A stretch of 64,000 nt of DNA, taken from positions 186,001 through 250,000 of the forward strand of contig JAMPIH010000001.1 of the NCBI GenBank assembly GCA_023662825.1, read 5' to 3'. Numbering within the stretch: position 1 is the first letter of the stretch; each line of letters opens with the position of its first letter. Source of the stretch: Bacteroides sp. (GTDB taxonomy: Bacteria > Bacteroidota > Bacteroidia > Bacteroidales > P3). The notes below the pieces were generated by a model that saw nothing but the letters and a program-made list of their open reading frames with translations, searched no databases and was not told the origin of the DNA. The translations under genes and the position numbers were made by a program. Below are positions 60,517 to 64,000 of the stretch, in pieces.

Positions 60517-61251
60517 TTAATAAAGCCCCCCATTTACCGAAATAACCTGTCCGGTAATGTACCCAGCATCTTCCGAAGCCAAAAAACCGACTAATGCCGC
60601 CACATCCTCCGGCTTCCCGAAACGTCCGAGGGGAATAAGCTTTTTCATTTGTTCCTTGTATTCTTCCGGTAAATCTCCTATCATATCCGTTACTATAAAG
60701 CCAGGAGCAACGGCATTTACCGTAACCTTCCTACTCCCAACCTCCATACTCAACGTTTTCGTCACTCCCACCAATGCCGCTTTGGCTGCCGCATAATTAA
60801 CCTGCCCCGGCATACCCTTCAGCCCTGACAAAGAAGAAATATTGATGATGCGACCATATCGCTGGGTAAGCATACTTTTCAACAAACGACGGGTGATGTA
60901 AAAGAAACCATTCAAATTTGTATCTATTACACGGTTCCACTGGTCGTTATTCATAAAAACCATCAGATTGTCCTGTCTGATTCCAGCATTATTTACCAAC
61001 ACCGTAATTTCATCGTCCTTATGGTTATCAAACCAAGATTCTATCGCGGTATCCACGGCAGATGCATCCGCTACATTAAAAGGCAGAAGTTCAACGCTGC
61101 CACCCTGGTCTTCTACCAACCGTTTCGTCTCCTCTGCCGCCTCCCGGTTGGAAACATAATTGACAATAACGGGATACCCCATTTTAGCCAACTGCAAGCA
61201 AACAGCCCGTCCTATTCCCCGCGAACCTCCTGTCACCAAAGCATATTTCAT
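60517..61251 (-). CDS. 3-oxoacyl-ACP reductase (FabG-like)
   Basis: This 244-residue short-chain dehydrogenase has the NADPH loop TGGSRGIGRAVCLQLAKMGY, the NNAG motif (VLVNNAGIRQDNLM), and the catalytic Ser-Tyr-Lys in SSLSGLKGMPGQVNYAAAKA. It reduces the beta-keto group after each condensation, feeding the dehydratases. ApeQ-like by context. It is the second gene of the operon, 26 bp after the ammonia-lyase. Confidence 0.93.
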   Translation of the reverse strand: MKYALVTGGSRGIGRAVCLQLAKMGYPVIVNYVSNREAAEETKRLVEDQGGSVELLPFNVADASAVDTAIESWFDNHKDDEITVLVNNAGIRQDNLMVFMNNDQWNRVIDTNLNGFFYITRRLLKSMLTQRYGRIINISSLSGLKGMPGQVNYAAAKAALVGVTKTLSMEVGSRKVTVNAVAPGFIVTDMIGDLPEEYKEQMKKLIPLGRFGKPEDVAALVGFLASEDAGYITGQVISVNGGLY

Positions 61252-61277
61252 TGTCTATTTTATTGAATTTTCCTCGT

Positions 61278-62795
61278 TTATGCCGGATCGCTTTCCATCA
61301 GCAGTTCCTGCAATCGCCCTATCTCCCGGTATTTGGGCGTGTCTTCCTTGAAGGCGGGCACGATGGCGCGCACCCTGTCGTACACCTTTTTGGTGGCGGG
61401 AGCCAGGTTTTCCGCCGCCTTCAGGCAATCCACCGCCTGCGCCAACGCCATAAAGTGAATGGCAAGCACCTGTCCCGCGTTTTCCAATACATGGCGGCAC
61501 AATAGTGCCGAATTGGTACCCATGCTCACGATATCCTGATTGTCGTTGTTGTTCGGAATCGAATGCACATACATCGGATTCGAGAGCGTCTGGCTCTCGG
61601 CCGTGGTGGAGGTTGCGGTGAACTGCGAAGCCTGCATGCCGTAATTCAGCCCCAAAACGCCCATATTCACGAAAGGCGGAAGTATGCCGTTGATACGGTC
61701 GTGGAAAAGGTAATTGAGCTGGCGTTCGGCCAGCATGGTCATCTTGGTGAGGGCAATCTTGAGCTTGTCCATTTCGAACGACACATAATCGCCATGGAAG
61801 TTGCCGCCGTGATAAACGTTTTTGGTGGCCGGATCCACGATCGGATTGTCATCCACCGAATTCAATTCCGCCTCCAGCACCTGTTCGGTATGAGCCATCG
61901 TATCGTACACCGCGCCCAGAATCTGCGGAATGCAGCGCAAGGAATAATACGGCTGCACCTTGGCCTTGAACACCTGCTCGGAATTATTTCCGTAGAGTTC
62001 CTCGCTCCGGCTACGCAGGCAACGGCTTCCCTCGGCATATTTCCGCATCAACGCCGCCACAGCCTGCTGTCCCTTATGGCCTTTGAGCCCGTTGAGCACC
62101 TCCGACATCAGATCATCGTAAGAGGAAGCCACCTCGTTCACCATCACCGAGGCCATTACCGCCCAACGGAAAAGCCTGTGCGCGACAAAGAGGTTGGTGA
62201 GGCCGATACCTGTCATCACCGCCGTGCCGTTGGTTACGGCCAGTCCCTCGCGAACACCGATTTCCATAGGCTTTATGCCGGTTTCCCTAAGCACGTCCGC
62301 CGTGTCGCACCGTTTGCCTTGGTAAAAGACCTCGCCTTCGCCTATCAGGGCAAGGGCGATATGGGCCAACTGCACCAAATCGCCGCTGGCTCCCACACTG
62401 CCGTGCTCGGGAACCACGGGAACGATGCCGGCGTTGATAAAATCGACCAGCACTTCCAACATTTGCGGACTCACGCCCGAATGTGCCTGCACGAATGTCT
62501 GTACACGGGCAATCATGGCAGCGCGCACGCAGAGTTCGGGCAAAGGCCTGCCCGCCCCGGTGGCGTGGCTGCGGATAATGTTGTATTGAAGTTCCTTAAG
62601 ATGACTGTCGTCGATGCGCCATTGCGCCATCGGCCCGAAGCCGGTATTGATGCCGTAAATCACCTTGTCTTTGGCAAAATCCTTTAGAAATTCGTGACAG
62701 GCGGTTATTTTAGCCCTGTCCTGAAAAACTATCCTCTCTTGGCCATATAATATACGCTTGAACTCGTCAAGCGACAATTTCTCATGTGTTTCCAT
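61278..62795 (-). CDS. Tyrosine ammonia-lyase (MIO enzyme of the HAL/TAL family)
   Basis: This enzyme removes ammonia from tyrosine to give 4-coumarate, the aryl starter of flexirubin-type pigments. It has 505 residues. The cofactor-forming Ala136-Ser137-Gly138 is seen in HGSVGASGDLVQLAHIALAL. Other family blocks are NTGFGPMAQWRIDDSHLKEL near 50-69, NGTAVMTGIGLTN, NVYHGGNFHGDYVSFEMDKL and HSIPNNNDNQDIVSMGTNSA. From memory these follow the Flavobacterium johnsoniae tyrosine lyase much more closely than true histidine lyases, and the first position in a polyene operon agrees. Automatic pipelines would probably call it hutH. It is GC-richer than the genes that follow. Confidence 0.88.
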   Translation of the reverse strand: METHEKLSLDEFKRILYGQERIVFQDRAKITACHEFLKDFAKDKVIYGINTGFGPMAQWRIDDSHLKELQYNIIRSHATGAGRPLPELCVRAAMIARVQTFVQAHSGVSPQMLEVLVDFINAGIVPVVPEHGSVGASGDLVQLAHIALALIGEGEVFYQGKRCDTADVLRETGIKPMEIGVREGLAVTNGTAVMTGIGLTNLFVAHRLFRWAVMASVMVNEVASSYDDLMSEVLNGLKGHKGQQAVAALMRKYAEGSRCLRSRSEELYGNNSEQVFKAKVQPYYSLRCIPQILGAVYDTMAHTEQVLEAELNSVDDNPIVDPATKNVYHGGNFHGDYVSFEMDKLKIALTKMTMLAERQLNYLFHDRINGILPPFVNMGVLGLNYGMQASQFTATSTTAESQTLSNPMYVHSIPNNNDNQDIVSMGTNSALLCRHVLENAGQVLAIHFMALAQAVDCLKAAENLAPATKKVYDRVRAIVPAFKEDTPKYREIGRLQELLMESDPA

Positions 62796-62821
62796 TTTCC
62801 CAGCATACGCATCATGACTTG

Positions 62822-62829
62822 CAAAGTTA
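62822..62829 (-). promoter_or_regulatory. -7 box for the aryl-polyene operon
   Basis: TAACTTTG on the - strand matches TAnnTTTG and lies 27 bp before the ammonia-lyase ATG. As no gap in the downstream 22 genes exceeds 27 bp, this could drive the whole operon to the terminator at 40206-40236. No other signal was found in the 170-bp gap 62796-62965. Confidence 0.6.
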
Positions 62830-62965
62830 CTAAAAATGTTATAATATTATAGGGGCTTTTAAAACATTTCACTGATAACTCTATAAATAAAACTTTCCAC
62901 ATTACCGTTCCATGCGACCATATCAATTTTTCAACATTATCATTCTCACATTTTCGCATATCAGA

Positions 62966-64000
62966 CTAGTGGTCCATCAACCGCTCCCCGCCCATCTTCA
63001 ACAAGTCCGTTTCCTTGAGCAGGCGCAGAATCTTGCTTATCCGTTTTTCCGGCTGTTCGCCTGCCACCGGCAAGGAATCCTCGGGTTCTTCATATTCCGC
63101 CCTCATATAGGCCAGATATTCCTCATAGGTTCCGAATTTCTCCCGTACCGGCACTTCCACCACTGTGGGCTTATATTTCTCGGTCAACCGCCATTCCATT
63201 ACCGTGCCGTTGTTCTTCCAAAGGCTTTCGGCCACTTCCTCCAGCGTCTTGAAATAGCCGGTGTTCTTGTTCATGGCCAAATCATAAATGTCAAGCACTC
63301 CGTGCGCCATGGTTCCCGAAAGTTTGTTGCCATCGGAAGGATAGATGGTTACGGTCTTTCCGATACGCTGGCCCGTGGTGCTTGCCGCGCTGATCAGCGA
63401 ACGGCATATCTTATAGTTGGTCACGTACTTGGCGTTCTCTTTCTTGGCCGGATCCAGACATACCGACACCCCGATGCCGGCCGGGTCGAATGTAACCCCG
63501 GTAATGCCGTATTCGTAGGAAATAAGCTGGGTCAGGTTGCCGCCCAACGAATGGCCTGTATTCTCGATTCTAAAGCCTTTCCAATGCTCCTTTACCATCT
63601 GATAGAACTTGCGGGCAGAGGGATATTGCGTGCCGAACGCCCGCATTTCCCGCACCGACTGCGAGTCCCGTACCACCTCGGCCACCTTGTGAACCGGCCA
63701 CGACAGCCATTCCACGCCGGCAATCCGGGCATCCGCGAGTATATCCAGAATGTCGGTCGAAGCCGTTTCGGTGGCGAAATGGGTAAGGATAACCGTATTG
63801 TCGCGTTTATCGATAAACACCGCCCCGCCGTAGCCGGTAAGCGCGTCGCGGTAAAACCCGTTGGCATCCAAGGCGGCAAAATCCTTTTGAGGCACTTGCC
63901 GGATATACCACGGCAGCGAATAGGCGTCTCTCGTCTTGTCCAACGTGGACTCGGCAGCGCAATAGAGATAATCCAAAGGCGTTCTCGGCCCGTTCTGCCC
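62966..64000 (-). CDS. Secreted lipase-fold protein (upstream copy), N-terminus beyond window
   Basis: This is a paralogue of the protein at 42461-43567. The visible 344 codons begin after the signal peptide region (GQNGPRTPLDYLYCAAES at the window edge) and carry the same nucleophile elbow ENTGHSLGGNLTQLISYEYG. The two align with almost no gaps and share the C-terminal block VREKFGTYEEYLAYMRAEYE. This copy is GC-rich like core genes, whereas the operon copy is AT-richer. It ends 170 bp before the ammonia-lyase gene on the same strand. Only the signal peptide and a few residues should be missing. Confidence 0.85.
   Translation of the reverse strand, partial: GQNGPRTPLDYLYCAAESTLDKTRDAYSLPWYIRQVPQKDFAALDANGFYRDALTGYGGAVFIDKRDNTVILTHFATETASTDILDILADARIAGVEWLSWPVHKVAEVVRDSQSVREMRAFGTQYPSARKFYQMVKEHWKGFRIENTGHSLGGNLTQLISYEYGITGVTFDPAGIGVSVCLDPAKKENAKYVTNYKICRSLISAASTTGQRIGKTVTIYPSDGNKLSGTMAHGVLDIYDLAMNKNTGYFKTLEEVAESLWKNNGTVMEWRLTEKYKPTVVEVPVREKFGTYEEYLAYMRAEYEEPEDSLPVAGEQPEKRISKILRLLKETDLLKMGGERLMDH

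Noticed and set aside
38495..62795. Reading ftcD plus the ammonia-lyase as a histidine-utilisation (hut) pair
   Set aside because: The lyase heads a pigment operon 22 kb away, lacks hutU/hutI neighbours and has tyrosine-lyase-like motifs.
40251..62795. Calling the cluster a complete flexirubin (dialkylresorcinol) cluster
   Set aside because: No DarA-like or KASIII-type DarB-like protein was recognised; aryl polyene is the safer reading.
1..64000. tRNA, rRNA, insertion-sequence transposases, integrases
   Set aside because: None was seen in the gaps or among the reading frames; the gaps are short and accounted for by the regulatory elements listed.

Overview
The window reads as a chromosomal segment of a gut-type Bacteroidales bacterium. 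The evidence is Bacteroidota-style promoters (TAnnTTTG -7 boxes in front of many operons), a secreted peptidase with a type IX secretion C-terminal domain, the family content, and fairly GC-rich core genes interrupted by clearly AT-richer islands. I cannot name the species; lineages such as Alistipes, Odoribacter or relatives would fit.

Layout. 1-2.9 kb (-): acyl-CoA dehydrogenase, etfB and etfA (cut by the left edge), an electron-transfer unit of short-chain acyl-CoA metabolism. 3.0-3.7 kb (-): a higBA-type toxin-antitoxin pair. 3.7-11.5 kb (-): one 2609-codon polyvalent protein of the kind carried by phages and conjugative elements (two ADP-ribosyltransferase-like regions, a nuclease/toxin-like region, two HExxH-type motifs), apparently missing its 5' end. 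11.6-15.6 kb: a CRISPR array of 63 repeats and 62 spacers, read from the - strand and aimed at the polyvalent gene. 15.8-24.0 kb (-): a complete type I-B operon, cas6-cas8b-cas7-cas5-cas3-cas4-cas1-cas2. 24.2-27.3 kb (+): biotin-dependent carboxyltransferase, biotin carrier and a lipoprotein. 27.4-29.3 kb (-): an AT-rich two-gene operon (SMC/OLD-like ATPase plus a small protein with a possible PD-(D/E)xK core) that is a candidate defence system. 29.3-40.2 kb: RlmH, M14 peptidase, HxlR regulator, cupin, a MurL-MurD-type fusion, two acetyltransferases, a DUF4143 ATPase with operator-like repeats, and the bifunctional histidine-degradation enzyme FtcD.

40.2-62.8 kb (-): one very compact run of 22 genes, with no gap over 27 bp, running from a tyrosine ammonia-lyase to a phenylacetate-CoA-ligase-like enzyme. 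It holds four ketosynthase-type proteins (one without the active-site Cys), a short ketosynthase-like protein, two ACPs, a ketoreductase, two hotdog dehydratases, a thioesterase, a methyltransferase, two CrtI-type flavoproteins, an LpxL-type acyltransferase, an MMPL transporter fused to a PlsC acyltransferase, a glycosyltransferase and a membrane-LolA fusion. This is an aryl-polyene/flexirubin-type pigment-lipid pathway: tyrosine gives a coumarate starter, an ACP-borne polyene is built and methylated, the product is esterified to lipid and moved to the outer membrane. DarA and a KASIII-type DarB were not seen, so a plain aryl polyene is more likely than a full flexirubin. Two near-identical lipase-fold genes lie at 42.5 kb and 63-64 kb, one inside the operon and one just upstream of it.

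The points most worth a second look are three diverged spacers that encode the same peptide, the ATPase/putative nuclease operon, the MurL-MurD fusion, the membrane-LolA fusion, the truncated polyvalent gene at the trailer end of the array, and regulatory repeats upstream of the DUF4143 ATPase and ftcD. All family calls were made by eye from motifs; no database search was run.
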